From Mesostigma viride (Eukaryota > Streptophyta > Mesostigmatophyceae > Mesostigmatales > Mesostigmataceae), in assembly GCA_009746045.1 (NCBI GenBank), contig RPFO01001400.1:124001-188000 (forward strand): 64,000 nt of DNA, in the 5' to 3' direction. The notes beneath the pieces are model-generated. The model made no database searches. It was given only the letters and a program-made list of their open reading frames with translations, and was not told the DNA's origin. Of this stretch, positions 44,006 to 55,086 are shown in pieces. The position numbers and the translations under genes were made by a program. Each line of letters begins with the position of its first letter. The stretch's first letter is position 1.

Positions 44006-46933
44006 TTACGCCTTCATGGCCTTGGCAACGCGCTCCTTCTGCTCCTCGGCCACCTTCTTGAGGGTGAATGGCAGGTGCTGCTTAAATGTGTTGACCAAGA
44101 AGTCGTACGCAGCGTCAGCCTCCTCCTTGGCGGCCGGGAGGTCAACAGACAGCAGGTCCTTCATGACTTCGGGGGTGACATCCAGGCCCTTGGTGTCGAT
44201 CGACTCGGGCTTGGCCACGTAGCCAATCGGGGTGAGCACCGCATCGGACAGATCGTCCCTGGGCTTCTTGCAGCGGTTCAGGATCCACTGGATCACACGC
44301 GCGTTCTCGGCAAAGCCCGGCCACAGGAACTTGCCCGCGTCGTCACGGCGGAACCAGTTGACGAAGAAGATGCGTGGCTGCAGTTCCTCGCTCTTGAACT
44401 TCTTGCCCACCTCGATCCAGTGGCCGAAGTAGTCGCCCATGTTGTACCCGCAGAAGGGGATCATCGCAAACGGGTCGTAGCGAAGCGCACCCACCTTGCC
44501 CTCGGCCGCGGCGGTCTGCTCCGAGCGCAGCGTCGCGCCGATGTACACACCGTGGTTCCAGTTGAGGGCCTCGTAAACCAGCGGGACCGACTTGGAGCGG
44601 CGGCCACCGAACATCATGGCGGTCAAGGGGACACCCTCAGGGTCCTCCTGCTTGGGGTCGTAGGAGGGCACCTGGCGGATAGGCGCGGTGAAGCGCGAGT
44701 TGGGGTGCGCCAGCGGCTCATCGCCGGGCTTGAAGGAGGTGCGGGTCTGGCCCTTCCAGTCGATACACGGAAGGGGTGGCTCCTTGGTCAGCCCCTCCCA
44801 CCAGACATCGCCGTCATGCGTGTAGGCGACGTTGGTGAAGATGCAGTTCGAGTGCATTGCGTTCACGGCATGCGCGATGGTCTTGGTGGAGCAGCCCGGG
44901 GCGACGCCAAAGATGCCCTGCTCGGGGTTGATGGCGTACATGCGGCCATCCTTCTCGGGGCGGATGCGCGCCCACATGATGTCGTCACCCACGCACTCCC
45001 ACTTCCACCCTGGCAGGTGCACATCCAGCATGGCCAGGTTGGTCTTGCCACAGGCAGAGGGGAAGGCAGCGGCGATGTACTTCTTCTCGCCTGAAGGGGG
45101 GGGGGGGGGACCCAAAGTGCAACACACCAAGCAGGAACAGTGTTAGCAACCAACCGAGGGTTCACTTGTGGCTATGTTTCCTACAAAATAGGCAACACTA
45201 GGAAAAGAAAAATTTAAAAATTTGCGCCTTCTAGCAAGGACAAAATCTGTGAACTGCTAGAAGAAACGTTCATACTGCTTCATTAGAAATTGAAGGAAAA
45301 CTGTGACAGGGCGAAATCAGGGTGGGGCGGGGGGGAGGACAATGGCCGGCTGTGCTCACCAGAGCCATCAGTGACACCGGTTACGAGCATGTGCTCAGCA
45401 ATCCATCCCTCACGGTGGCCGATGTTGGAGGCAATGCGCAGCGCGAAACACTTCTTGCCCAGCAGAGCGTTTCCACCATAGCCGGAGCCTGGGGTAACAT
45501 ACAGAAAGATTATGCAGCACGGCCACCAAAATGTCAAAGATGTCAGCTTGAGCGAAATGCGATTAAAGAATTTTAAGTAACTCTTTTCAATGATTGCAGC
45601 TGCTGTGCCCAAGGAAGCACCAGGGACACACAAGACAACTTGCACATTTGCTTGATGAAACTGGTACGAGCAGAACCCGCAGCGCCCAAAAGCACGAAGG
45701 AAAAAATTGCACTGAAAAGGGGAAAAAATAGAAGTGCTTTGAGGAAAAGAAAACTTACCATAGGAGACAATCAGGTTGTCATTCTCAGGGAAGTGAGAGA
45801 TGAACTTGATGCCATCGCGGTCAGCGGGCCAGGCTGGCAGCTCGATATCGGCGACCATGTGCTCATGGCGGTGCACAGGGCAGCCGGTGGTGTGCACGCA
45901 GGGCACGAAGGGCAGCTTCTTGCGGAGCATAGGCAGCACCTTGTCACCCATGTTGGTCATGATCTTCATGTTGGCAACCTGCACATGAAGAAAAAAGGCA
46001 GGAAGACAAGGACGTTAGAACCATTAGACCTTCGCCTAAAACGCAGGTTTCAATAGCAAAGCTTTGGTCGGAAACTTGCTAGGTAAATTGAAGGGAATAA
46101 GGCAACGTCAAGAATGTACAAAACACACCTAATTTGACCGGGTGTAGACTACGTACCACGTAGGCACTATCAGAAATCTCCACGCCGACGTAGCTCAGCG
46201 GAGAGTTGATCGGGCCCATGCAGAATGGGATGACGTACATCGTGCGGCCAACCATGCACCCATGCATCAGACCACGGATCTTGGGCAACATTTCACCTGC
46301 AAGCATCCCCAAAGATCGAACCGCAAGAGCAGACAGCGTGTAAGTCAATATGCGAAAAAACTTCACGACATTCACTGCAAACTCACTCGACGCAGATGGC
46401 GCTGCTTGCGGTTTGACACTACAATATTGATGAGGAAAGCTTACCGGGATAGCGCCAGTTGTTGGTCGGGCCCGCTTGCTCGGGCTCTTCGACGCAGATG
46501 AAAGTACGCGACTCGACGCGAGCAACGTCACCAGCGGAGGAGCGGGCAAGGTAGCTGTTGGGACGGTTCTTCAGCTTGGTGAAAGTGCCGTCTGCCACAA
46601 GGCTCTCGCACATTTCGGTGAACTCCTCATCAGTGCCGTGGGCCCACACCATCTTGTCGGGACGACAAAGAGACGCCCAGTCGGCGACGAAGGATACGAT
46701 CTTCTCATTGTTGTCAGTGAGTCCTCGGATCTGCGATGGAAAAAGGTGATTAGCACAATACGATTTCCCGACGAGAGTCAGTCGCACAGTACCGAAAAAG
46801 AAAATCCACGAGTTACGCGACACAACCTCAGAAAAAGAGATATAAAACAAAAAGAAGAACTAAAAGAAGCTAAGAGGCACACCTTTGCCAAGAACTCGCT
46901 GAGCTCGGGATCAAACCAGTGGTTTTTCGACAT
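44006..46933 (-). CDS. Phosphoenolpyruvate carboxykinase, GTP-dependent (EC 4.1.1.32)
   Basis: It converts oxaloacetate and GTP to phosphoenolpyruvate, CO2 and GDP, the entry step of gluconeogenesis. Exons on the minus strand: 46933-46883, 46730-46445, 46296-46157, 45978-45759, 45488-45360 and 45090-44006 (TAA). All introns are GT-AG and phases match, giving 1911 nt and 636 residues, normal for the GTP family. Motifs in order: [39 protein letters not shown]-loop [12 protein letters not shown] (with the reactive Cys), [49 protein letters not shown] and NWFRRD...[22 protein letters not shown] looks like a cytosolic start; no clear targeting peptide. The last intron carries a run of about 13 G on the plus strand before the acceptor. 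ATP-type PEPCK is unrelated in sequence, so the family call is firm. Confidence 0.96.
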
Positions 46934-48781
46934 TGTTTCCTGTTCCTGCTTCACGTTACAGTCAGTCGGTCGGCACAAAAGAACGGTGCGTGCGATGCGT
47001 CCGAGCGTCTTTTTGTGCCTTGCTTGAGGACAGATCTTTTGGGCTCGGAACGTCAGGCTCCAGCTCAAAAGCTTTTCTTGTGATGACGCACGGCGCTGTT
47101 CATACGTCATCAGCATCGTTCGTAACCTCAGTAACCTTTCAGCCGCAGCACCCTGCAAAAGTTATAACTTCCGGGGCACCAGCTGCTTTCAACTGTCAAT
47201 TTCTTCCCGCGCCAGATCCAAACTCCGTCAGGCATCAGTTTTAATTATTCCAACGCTGGTTCCGCAGAAATGCGAGTGTCGTTCTTGAAAGCAAAATCAA
47301 AGATACGCCCAACATTTATGATAGAATAACTATGGTTGAAAGGTGTTGCAAGGCGGGAACCTGAAACGCATCCTGGAGTACTTTTCTTCCCCCCTGAAAA
47401 AGAGACTGACTACTTCCAAATGCCGATTTCCCTGGAAAACTTCGAAAACGTTTCAGAAACTACAAAGCCAAATCTGAACATAATTTTTCTCTAACTGCCA
47501 GAATTGAGCTTTCCGACATGCTGTTCGTCCATCATCTTCTGACAAGTTAACTGACAAGTGACAATGGTGCAGTCATTCCCGCGTTAAGTTACGATCGCGG
47601 CCAAAATCTGGAAAGCGTAACTTAACACGGGAACGTAACTTAACACGGGTAGGTAACTACTTTTGTGGTAGAACTAGGCTAGCAGCCCAACCGCGCCTCC
47701 TCTGACGGACTTCGGCAATCGACAGCTCTCTTCAAGCCCGATCCAGCTGCAGCATCGAAGTCGTCCATTTCCGGCCAGATATTTACGGAAAGGTGGGCGC
47801 TGAGGTTTACGCCGCCAAAATCTTGGCGTCGTAACTTAACGCGGGAACGTAACCTTAAGAATCGTAACCTAACGCGGGAATGACCGGCTGTATCTCTAAC
47901 GCGGGAACGTAACCTTAAGAATCGTAACCTAACGCGGGAATGACCGGCTGTATCTCTAACGACCAAAGACGTCTTTAGCCCTTCCCCTGGCAGCCGGCAG
48001 CGGCTTCGCATAAGCTTACATCCCCCCCCCCTTGACGTTTTCCGGTGAAATGGGTGTTATCAGTTTTCATTTCCATGTCAGTATATGAGTTAACCCAGTG
48101 GACGGGAGCACGAGTTAAATAGCACGAATAAATAATATTAAATAGCACCATTATTATATAACCTTAAATAGCACCATTATTATATAATTATTTATAAATT
48201 ATTTCCACTCAAGTTAACCAAGGTATGCCACAAATAGCCAGTTGAGCCTAAATTGGGGTGCCCGTATTATTCAGTATTCACCGGCAGAAACACTTACTCC
48301 CGGGAAGCTACTTTCAGTTACCAACGCCCGGTATACCCAGCTTCTCTGCGTCCCTAGTTGCGAACAAACTGCCGAGTAGTGCTTACTTGTGGCTGGCTCT
48401 CTTTGCGCGACACGTCATAAGCTCCGTACTCATGGTCCCCCGTTCTTCTGATGCGGCTTTCTTCCCGCTTTTTCCTTGTACCGGCGTACCGCAGCAACTT
48501 CGGGCACACTTCTCTGTACCTCGCTGTCCAGGCAAACGAGACGCGGAGACGGCCATGGCGTGATTAAACCTTGCGAAGTAGAAGCTAGCGCCATGGCGAG
48601 ATGGCACCAGTAAATTCTCTGCATGTTCCGATGTGTGGCTTACATGGCAGTTCAATGGGCCTGAGGAATGTTGAATGGCGCGCTGTGTACGTTACATGAC
48701 CTACGTTACATGAGTGACTGTACAAAAAAAAACGGTGTACCAGAAGTAGTTTAGTTAGGTCAGCCCTCGTTTCTAGTCGGC
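46934..48781. other. Divergent promoter region between PEPCK and LicD-like gene
   Basis: This 1.85-kb stretch separates two divergently transcribed genes. It holds a MITE-like inverted-repeat element (47572-47944), an AT-rich block with a doubled TTAAATAGCACCATTATTATATAA segment (48138-48190), and a 22-bp match to 24862-24883. No further gene is evident; the small frames here lack recognisable features. Confidence 0.5.
47572..47944. mobile_element. MITE-like element with 23-bp inverted ends; right end duplicated
   Basis: GTCATTCCCGCGTTAAGTTA (start of the left arm, 47572-47594) is inverted at 47862-47884 with a single mismatch over 23 bp. The right arm is part of an exact 60-bp tandem duplication (47841-47900 and 47901-47960), so a second right end lies at 47922-47944. 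Related GTAACTTAAC(A/G)CGGG motifs also occur inside (47617-47655). The element is about 313 bp between the first pair of ends and has no coding capacity. Confidence 0.65.
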
Positions 48782-50206
48782 ATGGCAGGGGCACCGGCAT
48801 CCCGTGGGGAGCACGGGCTCACTTTAAAGATGGTGTTTGTCGGCGTGCTGGCAGTTATTGGCGGTGGGATTTTGTGGACGTGCGTCGCGCTGTTCTCCTG
48901 GCCCGAGTCCGCCAACCCAGGCAAGGAATCCCTCGCATTGAATCACGCACAGGCCCTGCTGTCCAGCAACACCACGCTCAACGGGCACCCCCCGGGTAAG
49001 ACGGTAGGATTTTTCGTGGAGCCCGACCGCACCTCCCGGCAACGGCCGCCGACGCTGCGCTTCAAGTCACGCCTCTGCCCGCCGGTGGAGGCCCTCAAGC
49101 GGCACCGCACCTCCAGCAAGGACTGTGCGCACGTGGACTGCCGCTGGGAGACCCCGTGCGCGCCCCTGGGCCTATCCGGTCCGAACCCCGTGTGCTGCGC
49201 CCACGTGGTGACCCGCCTCCTGGAAATGTTCGACGCGGTCATGCACGGGCTGGGCCTGCCCTACTACCTGGCGCTGCAGTCCCTGGCCGGCCTGTTCCGG
49301 GAGCAGGCGCGGCTCGCAGACAAGAAGCTCGCGCGTGACGTGGACGCGCTGCAGCCATCGATCGAGCGCGGCACGGGCATGGAAGTCCAGAGCGGTGACG
49401 CCACCTCTCGAGACCGCGACTATGGTATTGGGTACGCGGAGGTAGGTCTCGGGGACAGCGTCCGGAGCGCCCACTTTGTGCACGAGATGCTCCGGCGCGA
49501 GTGCGTGCGTGAGGCGTTCTGGCAGGCGGGCCTCTCCTTTTTCTCCACACGCTTCCCCAAGGAGCCGACAATGCTGGTGTGCCCACGCAGGGACTTTGGG
49601 GAGTTCCCTGAGATTCGGCCCGACCGCCCGTCTGCCAGTATCAACGCGGCTAGTGCCGCCGCTACAGGGACCGCCAGCGCCCCCGTTGACCCATCGGTGG
49701 CGGCGCACCCATCGCCTGTGGCCGCCAGCACACAGCATTCCTCTCCCCCCCCCTCGGCCGCCGGCCCGTCGGTGTTTGTGAGCATCTACCACGACCGGGA
49801 GCCCACACGCACGGTGGCGCAGCTGGACGGCTCCGACAAGGACCAGGTGGTTGCCATGGTCCCTGCGGGCACCGTGTGCGTGATGTCGGACGTCCTCTAC
49901 CCTCTCTCTCTGGTCAACGCGACGGGGAACCTGTACCCGGCACCGGGCAACGTGGGCAAGTATTTGGACATCCTCTACGGGGATGGGTGGTCAAGGTCCT
50001 CTGAACGGCCGCGCCTGCGTGGCACCCTGGGCGGGGCGGAGGATGGCATCCAGCTGCTCGCGGGGGAGTGGCACACGCCCGTGTGCGAGGTGCGCCAATC
50101 GAAAGAGGGAGGGTTTGTCGAGCTGAAGCTGGCGCCCGACACGCTGTCCCTCCTCTCCGACATGCTCAAGCAAGGGGGGGCTGAAGGGGGGGGGGGAAGC
50201 GCGTGA
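48782..50206 (+). CDS. LicD/fukutin-like type II membrane protein (putative phospho-sugar/phosphocholine transferase)
   Basis: This is a 474-codon intronless gene. Residues about 17-40 (MVFVGVLAVIGGGILWTCVA) form a signal-anchor, so the rest should face the Golgi lumen. The catalytic part has the LicD layout: CCAHVVTRLLEMFDAVMHGL then LPYYLALQSLAGLFRE (matching the LLEALDEVL..GIPYFLSGGTLLGAVR-type start), a DxD-like RDRDYGIGY and the C-terminal VLYPLSLVNATGNLYPAPGN followed by YLDILYGDGW, typical of the family's end. An Ala/Ser/Pro-rich insert separates the halves. LicD proteins transfer phosphocholine or phospho-sugars to glycans; the substrate here cannot be told. The frame ends in Gly runs made by long G tracts (50172-50200), so the true C-terminus could differ if a G-count error exists. 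Confidence 0.68.
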   Translation: MAGAPASRGEHGLTLKMVFVGVLAVIGGGILWTCVALFSWPESANPGKESLALNHAQALLSSNTTLNGHPPGKTVGFFVEPDRTSRQRPPTLRFKSRLCPPVEALKRHRTSSKDCAHVDCRWETPCAPLGLSGPNPVCCAHVVTRLLEMFDAVMHGLGLPYYLALQSLAGLFREQARLADKKLARDVDALQPSIERGTGMEVQSGDATSRDRDYGIGYAEVGLGDSVRSAHFVHEMLRRECVREAFWQAGLSFFSTRFPKEPTMLVCPRRDFGEFPEIRPDRPSASINAASAAATGTASAPVDPSVAAHPSPVAASTQHSSPPPSAAGPSVFVSIYHDREPTRTVAQLDGSDKDQVVAMVPAGTVCVMSDVLYPLSLVNATGNLYPAPGNVGKYLDILYGDGWSRSSERPRLRGTLGGAEDGIQLLAGEWHTPVCEVRQSKEGGFVELKLAPDTLSLLSDMLKQGGAEGGGGSA

Positions 50207-50892
50207 GGGCCACCCGGCCCAGTCGGCGCGCGGCGGGCCGGGAGGTGGGGTCTGGGCTGGAGGTGGATGCGGGTGTGGGCAAGCCCATGCTGGTTGGGGG
50301 CCCATCCCTCCCCTTGTCCTCATCGTCAGCGGCGGCGTCAGCGCCCGCGAGGAGCACGATCAGCATTCGGGGCCGGCACAGGAACTTTGTGGCTGGGTCG
50401 GGCGGGGGGACCTCATCAGCGATGGCGGCCAGGATGGAGCGCGCAGGGATGCAAGGGGCGGATGGGAAGGGTGCCGCAGGGGGTGGGGGTGGGTTGGGTA
50501 GTACGGAGGAGGATCAGGACTTGGGCGATGATGATTTTGATGATGATGACGAGGGGTTGGAAGGGGAGGAGGAGGGGGGAGCGGGGGAAGGGGGGGCTGC
50601 TCAGGGGGGTGGCGTGAGCATGATGGATGCCATGGTCAGGGGAGGGGGGGATGCCAGTAAAGGGACGGGCGGGCAAGGGGTCGGTGAGAGTGCGGACGGT
50701 TCGAGTGGCGCATTGCTAGGGGATGGGCAGCAGGAGAGTGGGATGGTGGCGGGTGACGGGTTAAGTAGTCTGGCGGGGGCCAGCAGCGACATTAGCGTAG
50801 CAGCGGATGGCCCGTCTTCGGACTCAAGGGAAGGGGGGGTGGAAAGGGGTGTCGTCGGTGCGGGTGCTGAGGTGGCAGCCACGGGGCGGTGA
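50203..50892 (+). other. Overlapping low-complexity frame (Gly/Ser/Asp-rich), doubtful coding
   Basis: A 229-codon frame overlaps the end of the LicD-like gene by 4 bp, in another phase. It contains an acidic DDDFDDDDEGLEGEEEGG tract and long Gly/Ser stretches. It could be a C-terminal extension of the LicD-like protein reached through a frameshift in the G-runs at 50172-50200, or simply GC-rich 3' UTR. No domain is recognisable. Confidence 0.3.
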
Positions 50893-51426
50893 TGCGGCCC
50901 TTACAATCCGACAGCAGAGGTAGCCAGGGTCGCTGGCATACCAGCCGGTGTGTCTGGCATGGCGCTGGCGCAGGGCAGCAGACGTAAGGCCGCGTTGGCT
51001 TGTCCCGAGGCATGCTGCATGCATGCAGGATGCAGGGGTTTCCATCGAAGGTGCATGCTTGTCAATTGCAGCGCAAAGCCAGCGCGCGTGGGACCTCCAC
51101 GTGTGCTCTGCTCCCACGCTGGATCCCGATTGGTCGCTCATCGGAAGGGGGGCGCGCCGTTGGGCGCGGGTCTCCATCCCTTGCCGGGGCTCCCACCCGA
51201 ACGACCGAGTACGGCCCTGTAGGCGACGGGTCCCCCTCGCAGTCCCCAACAGGAAAGGCGGTTGCCTTTGGAGGCCAGAAGTCCCTATCATCCAGCTTCC
51301 CTGCGCGCTTCAAGTGGTGGCAGCGCCACCCTGGAACTCTCTGCCCGCCCTCCATCCCCTCATGGCTGCGTCAGTCCCACTCACTCTCGCTCAGAGCGAT
51401 GCCCCTGTGGCCACCGAAAGTGGCTA
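50893..51426. other. Intergenic, no gene recognised
   Basis: GC-rich sequence with overlapping open frames in all phases but no motif, splice structure or similarity that I can support as coding. Confidence 0.4.
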
Positions 51427-51758
51427 GTGGCTGCTGGCTGCTGGCTGCTGGCTGCTGGCTGCTGGCTGCTGGCTGCTGGCTGCTGGCTGCTGGCTGCTGG
51501 CTGCTGGCTGCTGGCTGCTGGCTGCTGGCTGCTGGCTGCTGGCTGCTGGCTGCTGGCTGCTGGCTGCTGGCTGCTGGCTGCTGGCTGCTGGCTGCTGGCT
51601 GCTGGCTGCTGGCTGCTGGCTGCTGGCTGCTGGCTGCTGGCTGCTGGCTGCTGGCTGCTGGCTGCTGGCTGCTGGCTGCTGGCTGCTGGCTGCTGGCTGC
51701 TGGCTGCTGGCTGCTGGCTGCTGGCTGCTGGCTGCTGGCTGCTGGCTGCTGGCTGCTG
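51427..51758 (+). repeat. 7-bp microsatellite (TGGCTGC)n, about 47 units
   Basis: This is a virtually perfect heptamer array. It yields open frames in all phases (WLLAAGC and QQPAASS repeats), which I treat as artefacts. Confidence 0.97.
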
Positions 51759-53467
51759 ACTGCCGTGCCCACCTCCCCTGTCCACCTCCCTGGCCCACAT
51801 ATGCTGCAGAAAGCATGGCCAGGGGAATCCCCCGCCCATGCTCTCTGTCCACATCGGCTGCCCATTTCCACTGGCCATGTTCTCTGGCCACGTGTGCATG
51901 CCCACCGTTGGCCACGTCCCCGTACCCGATTGCTGGCCAAGTGCCGCTGCTCCCTAGGGCGCGCGCGGCTGCGGCCGACCTGTGCTTTCATGCGTGCATG
52001 CTTTGGCCGTACGCAAATGTGCGGCGGTTGGCATGTGCGGCTCATGAGCGGCGGATGCGGAGGTCGTGAGCTCGGGCCTTGTGAGCGAGGCAATCAGCGC
52101 AGGCTTGACATCAGGTATGCCTCAGTTGCTTGGGAAGGCCAGAGTGCCCACGGCTCGTGTGGACTTGTCTTCTGGTCGACCTTTCATGTCCTTTCCGGGG
52201 GGCGCCCGTGGTCACGCCAAGCATGTAAATATGTTTGTTGGGAGATAGCGTTCCTTGGAGCAGCGGATCCTACCGTGAGGCGCCCCTGCTGTATTACAGC
52301 CAACTAAGCTTTATTGGAACGTTATGTGGGCGAGGGCCGCTGTCCAGTCCCACCCCTGCCCCACCATTTTCTCCCTTCGCTATGAAGTGCCCGATGCCAC
52401 ACCCTCCTCTGGCACCGCGCGGCGCTAGTAGGCGCCCAACGCCTCCTCGAACCTGGAACCAGGCGTGCCCCCGCTGATCCGCCCTGTTTTTAGGGGGGGC
52501 GGCAGCGAATGCCCCATCAAGGGCTGGCTCTCGATTTGCTCGTACACACGCTGCGGCGCAAGCCATGCTGCGCAAGAGAAGGGGAGGGGAGGACTGCGGC
52601 GCAAGCCATGCTGCGCAAGAGGAGGGGAGGGGAGGACTGGAAGGAAAGCTTCCACGCTGTCCCGTGGCAGACTTGGCTGGTGTATTATGGAGCGGACCAT
52701 AATATAGTACTCTACTATACCAGAGCCTGCATGGCCATGGGTTGGCGATGGGTGGAAGAGCAAGGGCTGCCTGAGCGCCGTTGTGCCTCCATGGCGTTTT
52801 GGGGTGGGGTGGGGGTGGGGTGGGGGTGGGGTGGGGTGGGGTGGGGTGGGGTGGGGGTGGGGTGGAGAGGGGCTCGCCGCGTGGTAACAGTCCACCCAAA
52901 GCCACTGTGGCATGCGGGCAAGGCGCATCGGCACTGCCCCAGCGTGGGGACGTCGTGCAGGACTGGGCTCCTGTCCTGATGCTTGATGGGCACCCAGGTT
53001 GGGCTTCCCGTCCAGCATACACGCACACTAGTGTGTCCCTTGAGATCTCTCGTCCCAGCAAAAGTGGATGATAGGGGCCATGCAGAGGCAGGCGCGCATG
53101 GCTCTCCATCAGGCATTCAAGGCTGCCAACGCGCAGTGGCCGAGTGGCTTCTGGGTAAGCCTGAGCCTTCTTTGGCCTTTCAGCACATGCACGTGTCCCT
53201 GCCCGTGACCTGGGCAGAGCATCTGAGCACCATCTGAGTATTGTTGCCAGAGCTGGGTATTTTTGGTCTGGGATCAGGACCAGGTGCTGTGGCTTGCATG
53301 GCTACGAGTGGCATCCGCGACAATGAGCTAGCAAGTGAGAGCACACAATTTGCCAAGTGATCACCAGTAAAGCAGCTAGCTCAGGCGATTGTCGAGCTGT
53401 GGAAGTGCCACTCCCTGGCATCACAGTGTCTCTTGCCCATGTAGGCCGGTTGCTTCCTGTTATGATG
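51759..53467. other. Intergenic with small repeats, no gene recognised
   Basis: This includes a roughly 45-bp tandem duplication (CTGCGGCGCAAGCCATGCTG units at about 52549 and 52594) and the G-rich tract below. The remaining frames show no recognisable domain. Confidence 0.4.
52796..52867 (+). repeat. GGGGT/GGGGGT tract with G-quadruplex potential
   Basis: About 13 consecutive runs of four or five G separated by single T residues. This fits the G-quadruplex pattern many times over on the plus strand. Confidence 0.85.
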
Positions 53468-53826
53468 CATTCATTCATTCGTTCGTTCGTTCGTTCGTTC
53501 GTTCGTTCGTTCGTTCGTTCGTTCGTTCGTTCGTTCGTTCGTTCGTTCGTTCGTTCGTTCGTTCGTTCGTTCGTTCGTTCGTTCGTTCGTTCGTTCGTTC
53601 GTTCGTTCGTTCGTTCGTTCGTTCGTTCGTTCGTTCGTTCGTTCGTTCGTTCGTTCGTTCGTTCGTTCGTTCGTTCGTTCGTTCGTTCGTTCGTTCGTCG
53701 TTCGTTCGTTCGTTCGTTCGTTCGTTCGTTCGTTCGTTCGTTCGTTCGTTCGTTCGTTCGTTCGTTCGTTCGTTCGTTCGTTCGTTCGTTCGTTCGTTCG
53801 TTCGTTCGTTCGTTCGTTCGTTCGTT
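53468..53826 (+). repeat. Tetranucleotide microsatellite (GTTC)n, about 88 units
   Basis: A near-perfect array begins with two ATTC units. One unit has lost a T (CGTCG at 53696-53700). The RSFV and NERT frames are artefacts. Confidence 0.97.
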
Positions 53827-54004
53827 CATGTTTTGAGCTATCTGCTCATTTTATAGTTATGTTGCGGCGGACTAAAGGGGGCTGATCTCCCACCTGTAGC
53901 GTAGCTCTACCGTACGTCACCTACACCATGTGAGGTGCTTGTGTTACATAGGACTAGAGAGAAGGGGACCGGCGTTGCGCCGGTGCTAGTGCCTACTGGC
54001 AACC

Positions 54005-54065
54005 ACTAATTAATTAATAGACATGTGACTGCGTCATGTGAGCATAAGTCCTCAGTGGGGAGCTG
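54005..54065 (-). mobile_element. 'U' repeat 3' end, short copy
   Basis: An ATTAATTAATAG tail at the left is followed by the ATGTGAC-TGC-GTCATGT module and AGCATAAGTCCTCAGTGGGG. It matches 10490-10540 and 54795-54840 but ends after about 60 bp. Confidence 0.6.
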
Positions 54066-54772
54066 GCAACCATGCCCGCCCTTAATTGAGGGGGGCGCGG
54101 CGCCTTGTGCTTTGTCTTTCATTTTCACACCGTACTATAGAGTGGTGTGGTGAACGTAGGGAGGCCTTTGTGCAGCTTGCAACTGTCCAACGTGAGGAAA
54201 GGTGGGCTGGCCGCTATGGGGGCGGCTTTGCAGCCACTATGGCGGTTACGCCCAGTGTAAGTCGACGCTGCCGGCCTCCCCATTTTACGGAGAGGTGACC
54301 AGCTCTTTTTCGGAATATTGGTGAAGGGCTGTAGTGCTGGTACGTCCTGGGGTGTTCTCCCATGGCGCTGGGGTGCGCCGGCCAGGCTCCACTTGGAAGC
54401 CGGTAGTGACTTCGGTTTCGAAAGTCAAGGAAGAGGGAAGGCGGTGTTTAGAGAAGGCGGATTTTGGCGGAGAGCCCTGCGAAAGGACAGCGCGAGGTGA
54501 TGATGAAGGAAGCGCTAAGTTTGCCCTCGAGTTAAGTGTCTGCCGGGGATCTTATCCTCGAAGCGGCATGCACGAGGGAAGAACGGCGTTTTTCAGACAG
54601 AGTGGGGTCATAGAGACCAGAGGCAGAGGAGGGTGCACCAATGGCAGCGGCTGCTGTGGGTGGTCACGTTCTGTCGGCATGGGGAGGGCGCAGGCGCCCG
54701 TACCTTCAAGGTGTTCAGGCGAGCAGGCCCTTCAATTCTGCCCTTGGCGAGAAGGGAGGTGGGAAGCCGCAG
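54066..54772. other. Spacer between two U repeats; no supported gene
   Basis: One 149-codon frame (54334-54783) is open but runs into the downstream ATTA tail and shows no recognisable motif. Nothing else was identified. Confidence 0.4.
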
Positions 54773-55016
54773 TAATTAATTAATTAATTAATTAATAGAC
54801 ATGTGACTGCGTCACGTGAGCATAAGTCCTCAGTGGGAGGGGAACATGGGATGGAATGGATGGTGTAAGCTATCTAGGTCCTAGTTACAGGGGTGTGGGC
54901 ACCGCGGCCCGAATCGCTATGAATGCCATACGCGGTCACACGCGGAGCCCCCACAGACTTGGGGGTGGTCTCCTTCATCACTACGTGCCATTAATTAATT
55001 TATTAGTTAATTAGTA
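54773..55016 (-). mobile_element. 'U' repeat with ATTA tail
   Basis: The tail at 54773-54797 is followed by CATGTGAC-TGC-GTCACGTG and the 200-bp body also seen, reversed, at 39640-39800 (GTTACAGGGGTGTGGGCACC, CCCACAGACTTGGGGG). On the right it meets another ATTA-type run (54991-55013). Confidence 0.7.
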
Positions 55017-55086
55017 ACATAACTCCGTCGGCTCGCGGCTAACAGGCTTCGGGGACAGCCTCTAAACCATCCCCCGTTCCACTCCC

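Noticed and set aside
44075-45094. 339-codon plus-strand frame
   Set aside because: Antisense shadow of the PEPCK last exon; GC-rich third positions keep the opposite strand open.
49172-49792. 206-codon minus-strand frame
   Set aside because: Antisense shadow of the LicD-like gene.
51000-52307. 435-codon frame and opposite-strand QQPAAS frames
   Set aside because: They depend on the 7-bp microsatellite for half of their length; the flanks show no motif or codon pattern of a gene.
53302-53856. RSFV/NERT repeat frames
   Set aside because: GTTC microsatellite artefact.
54334-54783. 149-codon frame between U repeats
   Set aside because: Ends inside an ATTA tail, no motif, no second copy; insufficient support.
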